DNA from: Bimastos eiseni
Lineage: Eukaryota; Annelida; Clitellata; Crassiclitellata; Lumbricidae
DNA: 64,000 bases
Reading direction: 5' to 3'
Assembly (NCBI GenBank): GCA_959347315.1
Contig: OY365811.1
Location: 32,301,109-32,365,108, forward strand
The translations under genes were made by a program, and so were the position numbers. The notes beneath the pieces were generated by a model. It had not been told where the DNA came from. It ran no database searches and saw nothing but the letters and a program-made list of their open reading frames with translations. Shown here piece by piece: positions 1 through 9,156 of this stretch (position 1 is its first letter; each line of letters begins with the position of its first letter).

Positions 1-510
1 CAATGTACTTCTATTTGCTAATCTTTTGCAAATGTGGCACGATGGTTTCAATAAATTTGATTTGATTTGATTTGAGAGGCAGATGATGAGAAGAAAATGG
101 AGGAGGAGGAGTATATATGCCTACATTGTGTTCAAGCTTATGGTACTTAGACGCGGGCAAAACCAGCTACACCCGTACCTGTTTTAGCTACCCCTACCCG
201 ACCCGTAAAATACTTACCTGTTCCTGTACGGTATTTGCGGGTGTTGGTCGTGCATGGTTTACCAGAAGGTCGGGTATACCCGCAGAACTCTAGTATGCAT
301 GCATACATCTACACCTGCATACATTTATACACTTGCAGACATGCGCTGACAGTCTCCACTATGTTTACATTTACTCACGAGCATCCATATAGGCCTAGGT
401 TTGACAAGTGCTTGTATTTATACTAAGTCTACACTTTTTAGATTTTTATTTCGCGTACCTTTGTTATTTTTCGCATACAGTTTGTTAATTTTGAAAATGT
501 TTTCTTTTAG

Positions 511-645
511 GTTTGCCAATAATCTGGTATATTACGGTCTGATAATGAGTTCGTCTGCATTGGCTGGAAATCGTTTCCTGAACTTCTGCATCATGGGATT
601 TGTGGAGCTACCCGCCATCTTCATGGCTCTCTACACCACAGAAAA
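511..645 (+). CDS. SLC22 gene 1, exon homologous to exon 6
   Basis: The acceptor is tttcttttag before 511 and the donor gttaac follows 645. The exon begins with the last base of a split codon and encodes FANNLVYYGLIMSSSALAG onward, ending in YTTEK, where the Lys codon is split. It has the same length (135 nt) and almost the same sequence as gene 2 exon 6 (21940-22074). One visible residue change is Leu for Phe before YTTEK. Confidence 0.9.
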
Positions 646-3600
646 GTTAACAGAATTACAACTGTCCATTGAATAGGACATCGTTTCTAGCTAGACCCAG
701 CTTTAGAGTGTAATTGCATAATTTCAGGCACGAGGAGTGGCGAATCCATGGAGTCTACTCTATTTCACACGCGTTAAACAAATTTATCGCAGGCGGAATT
801 CAGGGCGCCCTTCTAATTTCAAACTTCGAGATACGAAATCAGTCTGGGAATTCACTTTTTCTTTCATGAAGGATTATATTTTAACATCCTTCTAAAACAT
901 CTTTAAGAAAAAATATTTTTATAATTTTTCAAGTGATATTGTATTGTATTATAGGCTAGTCCGTTTATTATGACAATAGCCCCCCTATTTGAGACTACTG
1001 TGACTGCAGGATGCTAGATGTCCTATGTGCTAGCTCTTTCTTGTTCAAACGTGGACTAATAATACGTTTGCCGTTCGACTATATAGCCCAATAATAGTTT
1101 TGTTTCATCCCGGATGAAACACTAAACGAAATCAGTCACTCCATGCAGAAATGAGCTCAAACACCCGTGTGCAATATTGTTTTATCTAGGCTTGGAGCTT
1201 CTGTGGCAGAAACTTCTCCCTAAAAAGAACCTATAAATTAATCATGCGTAATAAAGTTCTTCGTATATGTCTAGAAGCGGCACTAACCCTAACCCTAACT
1301 CTAAACGACCCTCACGACGCCTAACGTGACCCTAACCGTCTCTCACGACGCAAAATTTTTAATTACAAATTTTAGGTGTTTTTAATACGCGCTAAATTTT
1401 GTATGGATTCGGCCGTAGAAGTAAATTTTCGTTTACTTCTGGGCCGAATTTTCGGCCGCATAAGATTTAACCTTAATCAAGATAGACTATAATCTTTATG
1501 ATATTTAGTTTTTCCTATGCTATGAATCTATGATATATCCAGACACATATGATAGAAACAAACTCTATGATAATTTCTCTTTCCGTGCAATATATCTTTC
1601 AGTCGCATAACCTTAAATGTCGAATCACAATATTTTGAAACTAGGAGTCGCCACACGGTGGCGCCACACGCCACAAGGGAACTTCAACAATTTTTACAAT
1701 TTTATTTCCTTACCTATTTCAATCGAAATAATAGCCTATATATATACGACACATTGCCTAGACCTATGCATGCCTAAGATAATTAGCTATTTTCAACTGC
1801 TTCGACTTTTAATGAACTATGTGTGTGGTTGTAGGTATGGGCGCCGTGTGTCTACCATTGTTTACCATATAGCTGCCGGAATTCCTTTGGCTGTCGTTAT
1901 GTTTATACCCCAGAAAATTGGTAGGTCCTAATTACCATCTGCGTTTGACATCATACGCATCGCCTAAACATCGCTAAATGACATCGCCTTAGTCTGTTCT
2001 GTGAAAAGAAACGGTTCTACTAGCCTGTGAGAAATTGCGCTGGATGAATATTTATTAGATAACCACATATCATGTGATATGTTGAATGGAGGACTATCTC
2101 TTATGGCTTCTTTAAAGGATAAAGGATGTCGATTGGTCATTATACTGAGAGGGAAAGTTCTATTGTGGAAAATATTCCGGAGAGAAGAATGAAGGGGAGA
2201 AAATGAATGGTATCCTAAACGAATACAGAGGGGGCGTATATTGGTGGATGGATACAGTAAAGGATGTCCAGTACAGCATCGAGAGGAGTCGCGATATTGG
2301 AAGTTGAGACTGAACGTTAGAAAACTCCGAGAACTTGAAAGAGAAGAATAAGAAGCTGACCTATAGCGTGGTTAGGTAAGATAAAACGGGTGGGAATCAA
2401 CAAGTATAGTATGATTTTATAAATAAGAGTAAGGTTAGTACAGCAGGTTAAAACCGTCTTATCACTTATTTCAACCTTAATCAATCGATATTCACCAAAA
2501 TTCACTCCCATTTAAAATTATTCGCACTTATATATTTCTTATCTACACCTTACGGTATCAACTCAGATCCACTTATGTCCTCTTATTATAATATACTGCT
2601 ATACTTACATTCACTGATCTACATTTTCTTACAACTATATATATATATATATATATTGTTCAATTTTTCATATCAAGTCACGCATTTACATATCCATTTA
2701 AAGCCACTTGTATCCACAAATATGAATTTACATGTTTGCACTTACTGATAATATATACATTTATATCCATTTATTTATTTTTACACATATCCAAGTATAT
2801 TGACACTTTTCCACACTTGAACCTACTTTAAGAAACATAATTAACATTCACTAACATTCGCTCAAGCGTAGATGAAGAAGGAGGTTGGCGCTAATGATGA
2901 TCTCTGTTGTCACATAATGTGTTTAAACTAAAACAATTAGGCTAATTGGATTTTAATTGCAGGGTTCATTGACACGTAATACGAGTCACACTAAATGCAA
3001 TCTAACCGGAACAATTTGAGGTAATTTCAATGAGCTTGTAGATCTGCCAGAATTATTCTTAGAGTCAAAAACGTCAACCATTTACAGAGGAAACCTCGTC
3101 GTCAATTCAAACATTCTTGTTGTTGTCTCTTGCAGAGTCGACCGGTGTTGACCTAAAGCCTCTGTACGTCACACTCGTAATGCTGTCCAAGTTTTTCATC
3201 TCTGCATCATTTGCTGTCATCATACTCTACTGTAAAGAACTCTTCCCGACGAATCTTAGGTAGGCCGACATACCTACACATACGTTGACATTCTTTCATA
3301 CATAATTTTAATACACACATGTACATATTACATGCCAACTATTGCTTACAAAGAAGCCGACACAAAAACAGACCAAAACACAGGCACACGGACACCAAGA
3401 CAGTTTTCGTTTTACACGATCTAGGCAAAAGAATTGACAGAAGGCATGGAGCTGCTGAACATTGAATTTTTCAAGGCCTTGTAAGTACATTTGGATAAAT
3501 GCCCAATGCTTATCAGACGCCCATACACACGCACAAATGAGTCAGAAGTTCGTGTGTACATGTATACAGTTTTATATATATACACATGCCTGCACTTAGA

Positions 3601-4656
3601 CACGCAAACATGTATTCACATGCAAGTAAAGACAGTCATACACATTACACACATCGTAGGCATGTACATCAAATGAATATTATGTATACGCCTGTACATG
3701 TCTCACGTCAATGATGTTTGTCGTCCACTACAAAACACACAGACGATGCTATGGTATACATAGGTTTGCTGGTATGCTATATCTTATTTCGCATGTAACA
3801 ATTTGGGTTCTAGAGCGACGAGCAGTGGAGTGTATCAGATACTCGGAAGAATCGGATCGATATGTGCTCCACTCGCCTACTTTGCGGTCAGTATAACAAT
3901 CAGGCCTAGACCCAACTTCTATTGCTCTCCACACTTCATCTTTGGCGCAGGATCTTTATAAACGCTGAGAGACAAAATACTCCACAAGTTATCAATATGA
4001 GAGATGCGGAGAGTTTTGATGGCCAATCTTTTGGCTTTATTCGTGACGGGAGTTTGCAGTCTAGCCACTTCGTCGTCACAACTGATGTATAACAGCGTGC
4101 ACCATCCTGCTGAGATACTAGTTCCCAAGATCATTGCCAACAAATGACTTTCGTTGCATATCGCAATTACTTTGTGAATAATTCTTTGATTGTTCGTAGC
4201 TGATGTCCCTTTAGTGCGTTTTCGGAAGGTTCACTGAAGTACATACTCACTTAGTTAATTCCTTACATACTAACTTACTCATTTGGTATCACATTGTCTT
4301 ATTAAAAACCAGAAATTGTAGTTGTGTGATTGCTTTTTCAGTCGAAGACATCGGTGCGTTGGTTGCCAAACGTCGTCTGTGCCCTGGTGTCCATAACTGC
4401 TGGGTTCGTGACCTTCCTTCTTCCGGAAACATCCGGTCGTCGACTTCCGGAAACCTTGAAGGACGTTTACGACCTTTATAAGCCTCAGGTTGTGAGTCCC
4501 AAGGTAGCGGAAGACGGACATCTCTACCAGAACCTAAAAGAAACTTACAGGAACCAACAGAGCGTCACGAAAGAGGTTCAGGAGGAGGAGGAGGAGGAGG
4601 AGAAGGAAGAAGAAGAGAAGAGAAATGAGGATGAAGACGCCGATTCGCACTTATAG
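511..4656 (+). CDS. SLC22-type organic ion transporter, gene 1 (3' half only, five exons; 5' end lies left of the window)
   Basis: Joined coding exons are 511-645, 1835-1920, 3136-3259, 3814-3886 and 4342-4656. All join in phase (2, 1, 2, 0) with GT-AG introns, giving 243 complete residues plus a split first codon. Family hallmarks are the TEKYGRR loop (MFS loop 8-9), KELFPTNLR, and the C-terminal FLLPETSGRRLPET motif typical of SLC22 members, followed by a Glu-rich cytoplasmic tail ending DADSHL. The part present corresponds to the last six or so membrane helices. SLC22 proteins move organic cations, anions or zwitterions across the plasma membrane; the substrate cannot be inferred here. The gene is homologous exon by exon, and in its introns, to gene 2 downstream, so the pair is a tandem duplication. 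Earlier exons should lie upstream of position 1. Confidence 0.9.
1100..1120. repeat. Short perfect inverted repeat in SLC22 gene 1 intron
   Basis: GTTTCATCC C GGATGAAAC forms 9-bp arms around one base. The homologous gene 2 intron has only a diverged version, so function is not supported. Confidence 0.45.
1280..1449. repeat. Telomere-like CCCTAA units and a long hairpin in gene 1 intron 6
   Basis: Two and a half CCCTAA units lie near 1287, followed by diverged CCTAAC-rich sequence. A hairpin follows at 1407-1449: left arm ATTCGGCCGTAGAAGTAAA, right arm the complement with two differences, loop TTTTCG. Nothing like it is seen in the homologous intron of gene 2, so it is probably part of a small insertion. 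Confidence 0.5.
1835..1920 (+). CDS. SLC22 gene 1, exon homologous to exon 7
   Basis: 86 nt, acceptor ggttgtag and donor gtaggt. It encodes YGRRVSTIVYHIAAGIPLAV and ends MFIPQKI. The YGRR stretch completes the conserved cytoplasmic loop between the eighth and ninth helices. Gene 2 has Ala instead of Val after YGRR. Confidence 0.9.
2640..2657. repeat. (TA)n microsatellite
   Basis: A short perfect AT run inside gene 1 intron 7. The surrounding intron (1921-3135) shows no coding potential; only its last part, near 2870-3135, is clearly homologous to gene 2 intron 7. Confidence 0.7.
3136..3259 (+). CDS. SLC22 gene 1, exon homologous to exon 8
   Basis: 124 nt, acceptor tctcttgcag and donor gtaggc. 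It encodes ESTGVDLKPLYVTLVMLSKF through KELFPTNLR, the family-typical E-L-[FY]-P-T-x-x-R signature. Only one synonymous base difference from gene 2 exon 8 was seen over 124 nt, far fewer than in the flanking introns. Confidence 0.92.
3814..3886 (+). CDS. SLC22 gene 1, exon homologous to exon 9
   Basis: 73 nt, acceptor gggttctag and donor gtcagt. It encodes ATSSGVYQILGRIGSICAPL then AYFA, part of the penultimate membrane helices. Gene 2 has VTST in place of ATSS at the start. Confidence 0.88.
3895..4160 (-). pseudogene. Remnant of a mariner/Tc1-type transposase inside SLC22 gene 1 intron 9
   Basis: The minus strand reads NKAKRLAIKTLRISHIDNLW followed by SILSLSVYKDPAPK. This resembles the C-terminal catalytic segment of Tc1/mariner transposases (a PIENLWSxL-like motif carrying the last acidic region). 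Frame and ends are broken. The same relic, in a longer form, sits at the equivalent place in gene 2 (about 25560-26405), so it was already present before the genes duplicated. Confidence 0.7.
4342..4656 (+). CDS. SLC22 gene 1, last coding exon (exon 10 equivalent)
   Basis: Starts after tgctttttcag and encodes SKTSVRWLPNVVCALVSITA, then LLPETSGRRLPETLKDVYDL, then a soluble tail with a Glu/Lys run and the stop at 4654-4656. The Glu run is a GGA/GAG microsatellite inside the coding sequence. Gene 2 ends 13 codons earlier because of a stop within the same region. Confidence 0.92.
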   Translation, partial: SKTSVRWLPNVVCALVSITAGFVTFLLPETSGRRLPETLKDVYDLYKPQVVSPKVAEDGHLYQNLKETYRNQQSVTKEVQEEEEEEEKEEEEKRNEDEDADSHL

Positions 4657-4807
4657 GAACGACTGTACGGAACATCAAAGTTTCCTGTGACGCAAAGAAT
4701 TGATTCATTTGGTCTTGATCTTTTATAGCTCAAGTTTAACGAAGAAGAAGCGACGGCAAGAAGGAATTGAGTCATCTCAGTTTTTACCAGTATAATTTTA
4801 TTAACTG

Positions 4808-4813
4808 AATAAA
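4808..4813 (+). promoter_or_regulatory. Probable polyadenylation signal of SLC22 gene 1
   Basis: An AATAAA hexamer lies about 150 nt after the stop codon. In the homologous position after gene 2 the word reads AATGAA, a weaker variant, so the two genes may differ in 3'-end processing. Confidence 0.5.
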
Positions 4814-4874
4814 CCGACTAAATGAACGTGGATTGGGTTGCCTCAATCTAAGCGACGGTCCTGCTGAACTTGCC

Positions 4875-6339
4875 AAGTGGCGTATCCAGAGTCAAAATAA
4901 AATCCAGGCAGCTCCAAATTCAACATTAATTCTAATAACGATGATTAGCATAAAAATTAAACTACCTCGACTAACGTTTTAATGTAATACATACTTGCTT
5001 TGCTCGCGCTGTTAACGACAGCCTCACCTATCAAATAAATAACTTGTTTTCCTTCTTTCTCGCGGATTTTAAATTGTTCCCATTCCATCAGACAGCGAAA
5101 ATACTCAACAGATGAGTTGTGAAGAGCTGATCCGTACTTTTCACCAGTTGGGTACTGCCAGTCAGAAAATACTGTAGGTTCAGCGAACGGTGAACTGTCT
5201 TTGATCCAGTAAAGGCAGCCAAAGCAATTAGCTGCATCCTGCTGGACAGAATATTCCAACCATGGAACTTCCGCCAAAAAATTGTAAATGACGTTTGACT
5301 GATGTAGTCAGTCCCAAATATTGGCATGGGTATGCATGTAATTTTGGTTGAACAGAGCCTTGTATTTCTCCTGTTGATTTGGAAATATCCTCCGGAAACT
5401 TTTGTAGAGAACGAGCATGTTTATTCCGTTCATTTACTAAGTTTGTAACGACACCGACGTCTAATGATGGCGGATTCAATTCAATTAGACTGGATTGACT
5501 TGCTCACTAGTTATTGTATTCGATTGAGCAGCTGTACGTGTCATCTGACATTTCCAAGCAAGAGACAGCCGTATTCTTTCTTTCTCTGTTTATGATAAAT
5601 CCGAGCTCTGACAACTTGTGCGATCAAGATGATGCTATTGCCAATTCTTCAATTTTTCGTTTCTTTCTTTGATCTATAGTAACCATGGTTTATCCAAGCA
5701 GAAATTTAAATTAAGTTGCGCAAACACAGACACATCAGTATAATTCTGACTTCTCCACATTCGATCAGACAGTGCAAATGCTCAACAGATGAGTTGTGAC
5801 GAGTTAATCCGTACTTTTCAACTGACTAGCGTCAAAATTGACAAATAGGCTATGGGCACGTGCACAATTCTTTTCAGTTCGCATATTAATTATATGTATA
5901 TACTCGAGTATCATATGTATAATGCTTATGCACGTTATATTAGACAATGTAGTTGGGCGGAAACATGTTTTGTGAGTCCTACTGAAATTGCATGGTCCAT
6001 TGCTGTCAAAATTGACAAATAGCCTTATTTAATGTGCACAGCAACTTTCGAAGGCTAATGAATGCCAGAAGCAGATGCGATGCAGTATGTGATTTACGAT
6101 ACCCGTGCTACAATCATCGCATCTATGTATAATTATGTATAATAGTGTGCGATAAGTCTGCAATGTGGCGATATATATAAAATGAAGTATGGGGTACCCC
6201 AACGCAAAAGCATCTCAACGGTTCTGCATATGAATCAATGAAAAACTCAAAATTCTAATTTTAAAATTTTTCGAAATTCTGGATTGGGCACAACCCGGGC
6301 AGAAATTGCCCGTAATTGCCCAGCATGGTTACGCCACTA
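4875..6339 (-). mobile_element. hAT-type DNA transposon, decayed, inserted 3' of SLC22 gene 1
   Basis: Ends are AAGTGGCGTATCC on the left and the reverse complement of TAGTGGCGTAACC on the right (11 of 13 match). They are flanked by an 8-bp target duplication with one mismatch: AACTTGCC at 4867-4874 and GACTTGCC at 6340-6347. Inside, on the minus strand at 4957-5277, is a 106-aa fragment with WLEYSVQQDAANCFGC and FSDWQYPTGEKYGSALH. This matches the general layout of the TTF-type zinc finger found in hAT transposases and ZMYM1-like proteins. The homologous flank of gene 2 (about 27225-27270) lacks the 1465 bp and shows a single target site. The rest of the transposase is missing. Confidence 0.75.
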
Positions 6340-7400
6340 GACTTGCCGCGTTTTTGCCATTCGATCAGTTTCTGGACTCACTTCAACGAACGAGCAGAGA
6401 CTTGGTGCCATTGATATAATAGCGATGTCTAAGCAGCATCTATAGCCTGCATGGTTGATACTTGAATGTGTTACAATTCATGGAATGCTAGGTCTTGTAG
6501 ATCAGATCAGCCTACATCCCGCTTATAGCGATTATGCCGAATGCATCCTGACATGTTTCGTCCTGTCGAAGTGTGTAATATCAGCATTATCAATGTTATT
6601 ATTATTATTATTATTACTATTATTATTATTACTATTATTGTCATTATTATTATTATTTTTACTACTGATCTCAATAAATTTGATACTTTTAAATGTAAAT
6701 GAAATAGCCTACTTAAATAACACTGATTCATGATTAATCTACATGCAAGGAGAGCTGTTAACGGCGATGTCTTCAGTAGTTTGCGCATTGAATTGAGAGT
6801 GATGTTGCGTAGGTTCTTACAAACCTCTAGCGAACGAACATTAAGCTTGGTGGATGAGAGTCGTATTCCATGCACAAAGCGCGCCTCTGAGTAGATATTT
6901 GAAGGGGCGCTATATCAAGTTTTTGGATCGATTGACAATAGTCCTGAAACTAGTTAGGGAACTACAAGGAAAATGTTGCTAAGTTCCCATCTCGAAGAAG
7001 CGCTGTGTGGGTGGGCTTCTTCTTCGTCTAAATTTTTAAGCTTGAAATGCCTAATATCAATACTGAAGACTTAGTTTGTTTTCCAGAAGCGCTGCATCAA
7101 TTATGGTAAAGTTGACATACGCGGATTCCATTTTAGATGCGGCAGTTACTTTTGAGTCACCAGTTTTCGGTTATCCACGACAGTACTTTATTTATTGTTT
7201 CCTTGAACTCAATCAGACATTTAACTTGCCTGATTAGTTTACCAAGTACAGAATTGATTCATAAAACTGAAAATCATAAACGTTTCTCTATTCCATAGAC
7301 AAGGTTCGATCAAATTGACAGCAATTATGTCTACGGGTATCGGTTAAGCTCACTTATTGCCTACCCACTAAACACGCAGCTGTTGCAGCTGACCATCAGA
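6340..7400. other. 3' flank of gene 1, homologous to the 3' flank of gene 2
   Basis: Blocks such as ACGAACGAGCAGAGACTTGG and ATGTTGCTAAGTTCCCAT recur in the same order at 27290-27905, marking the right end of the tandem duplication near 7115. It contains a TTA microsatellite at 6597-6660 absent from the other copy, and a LINE 3'-end fragment at 6885-6925. No gene is recognised. Confidence 0.7.
6885..6925 (+). repeat. LINE/SINE 3'-end fragment (GGGGCGCTATATCAA family)
   Basis: Carries CCTCTGAGTAGATATTTGAA followed by GGGGCGCTATATCAAG. The same consensus occurs in both orientations at about 9546, 10690, 14010, 14270, 21715, 39680, 53030 and 60709, defining a dispersed family. Confidence 0.65.
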
Positions 7401-7697
7401 CGTTAGGCCATCTTTGATTAAAGCAACGTATTATTAGTTTTGGTGCGCCATCGCGCGATACCATCTGCATCAGAGACCAGCATCCTTCCCTGTACACAGC
7501 CGTGCACATTGACTAATTCCATCTACCTTACGAGATAGATTTGGTTGATTTTTTTCATAGCTCAGACAACATTCTAAGTTTGTATTCTGGTATCAGCGTT
7601 ATTATTTAATTCATGTGCGTCAAGGAAGAGTTTGACGTACTATGAGCCTAGCTGTAGCATGTAGAAGCTGTTGAAGAGTGATTTTTATAATTTTTTA

Positions 7698-7815
7698 CAA
7701 TTTTTATAATGTTCTTACCGATGAACACTCCAGACAGTCCCTGCCAGGCCAGAGGAATGAACATACTGATGCCAAGTGCAATGAACATCCCGACATGCCA
7801 TCTTCTATAACCTCC
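7698..7815 (-). pseudogene. Inverted partial copy of SLC22 gene 2 exon 1
   Basis: The reverse complement is identical over all 118 bp to 8490-8607. That covers residues 11-42 of exon 1, its donor site GTAAGAAC and the first 21 bp of intron 1. It lacks the start codon and has no acceptor, so it is a fragment and not a functional exon. Absence of any mismatch implies a very recent event, gene conversion, or an assembly problem. Confidence 0.85.
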
Positions 7816-7953
7816 TTACCTATTAAACGAAGACTTCAAACATGCAGGCATTATAGTCTTTATTTCATTAAGATTTGTTTTTATTCTGTGTTCGTGTCCG
7901 GCTTCTGTCTATTTCTAATACAAAATCGTATATAGGTAATTAAAATTATATTA

Positions 7954-8111
7954 TTTTTAGTATGTATGGTCTGTTTATCATACGACATATAATATTTTTA
8001 ATATGAGGTCTTGTTTAATTAACTATCGGCAATTTTTAGTATGTATGGTCTGTTTATCATACGACATATAATATTTTTAATATGAGGTCTTGTTTAATTA
8101 ACTATCGGCAA
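7954..8111. repeat. Perfect tandem duplication, 79-bp unit, two copies
   Basis: The unit starting TTTTTAGTATGTATGGTCTG at 7954 is repeated without visible change at 8033. It lies between the inverted exon copy and gene 2, together suggesting recent local rearrangement. Confidence 0.9.
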
Positions 8112-8434
8112 TTGATAAATTTAGATCCTTAGCGATTGGTCTCCAGTATCCTGTTGGCTCTGCCCATGTCATTGCCACACCGCGATTGACACGAGAATTG
8201 AGCCTGGTTAGCGTTCATTTTCAGCTCCACAAAGCATCAATCGCGTACTAAGTGATGCTCTAAACTCGCGTTTATCGAGGAATAGTGATCAACTAGTGAC
8301 GCATTAAAGATACTGTAACTCCGGCGGTACTGTATGTCTCATAGGGGTCTGGTTACGCTGGTACCTGCTAGCAACATACACTGCCCATACGGGGAAGAGT
8401 CGTGCGAGTGTTGTACAAAGGTTTACTTGATCCC

Positions 8435-8450
8435 GGACCTTTGAAGGTCC
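8435..8450. promoter_or_regulatory. Inverted repeat just 5' of the gene 2 start codon
   Basis: GGACCTT TG AAGGTCC gives 7-bp arms and ends 9 nt before the ATG at 8460. It could form a small hairpin in the 5' leader or be a dimeric factor site. No TATA box or transcription start could be assigned. Confidence 0.3.
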
Positions 8451-8459
8451 ATCGGAAAC

Positions 8460-8586
8460 ATGGATATCGACGAGGCATTGGATTTTGTCGGAGGTTATAG
8501 AAGATGGCATGTCGGGATGTTCATTGCACTTGGCATCAGTATGTTCATTCCTCTGGCCTGGCAGGGACTGTCTGGAGTGTTCATCG
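8460..8586 (+). CDS. SLC22 gene 2 exon 1
   Basis: Starts at the ATG of MDIDEALDFVGGYRRWH, the D-E-[AV]-L-x-x-x-G-x-[FY]-[GR]-R-[WY]-H/Q layout seen at the N-terminus of many SLC22 proteins. It continues into the first membrane helix and ends VFI with one base of a split Gly codon. The donor is GTAAGAAC. Confidence 0.88.
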
Positions 8587-8685
8587 GTAAGAACATTATA
8601 AAAATTGGTAGTGAGGACGATGATGATGTCGTCATGCTATTACTATATTACACCTTCATTTCACTACCAATGCGATGGCCTCCCT

Positions 8686-8721
<36 letters not shown>

Positions 8722-9122
8722 ACTCCCTCCGCCCCCTACTACTACTACTACTAACTACTACTACTCCACAGTATACTTCCACTACTACTACTATTACAAC
8801 AACAACAACAACTACTACTACTACTACTACTACAACTAATAATAATAATAATAATAATAATTCCCTCACTACTGTAGAATATGCGCTACCACTAATAATA
8901 CCACTACTAATACCACTACTTAGAAAACTAGTAACAATACCAATGATAGCAATTATTGTAAAAATAAAAATAACATAAATGATAAAATAATAATAATAAT
9001 AATAATAATAACAATGATAATTATATTTAAAAGATAACAATTACACAAACAATAATTCTGATGACGATAACCACAACAATAACAATGATGATGATGAAGA
9101 TGATGACGACGTCGACGATGAC

Positions 9123-9156
<34 letters not shown>

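Noticed and set aside
1287..1305. A chromosome end
   Set aside because: Only about two and a half CCCTAA units, inside an intron of a gene.
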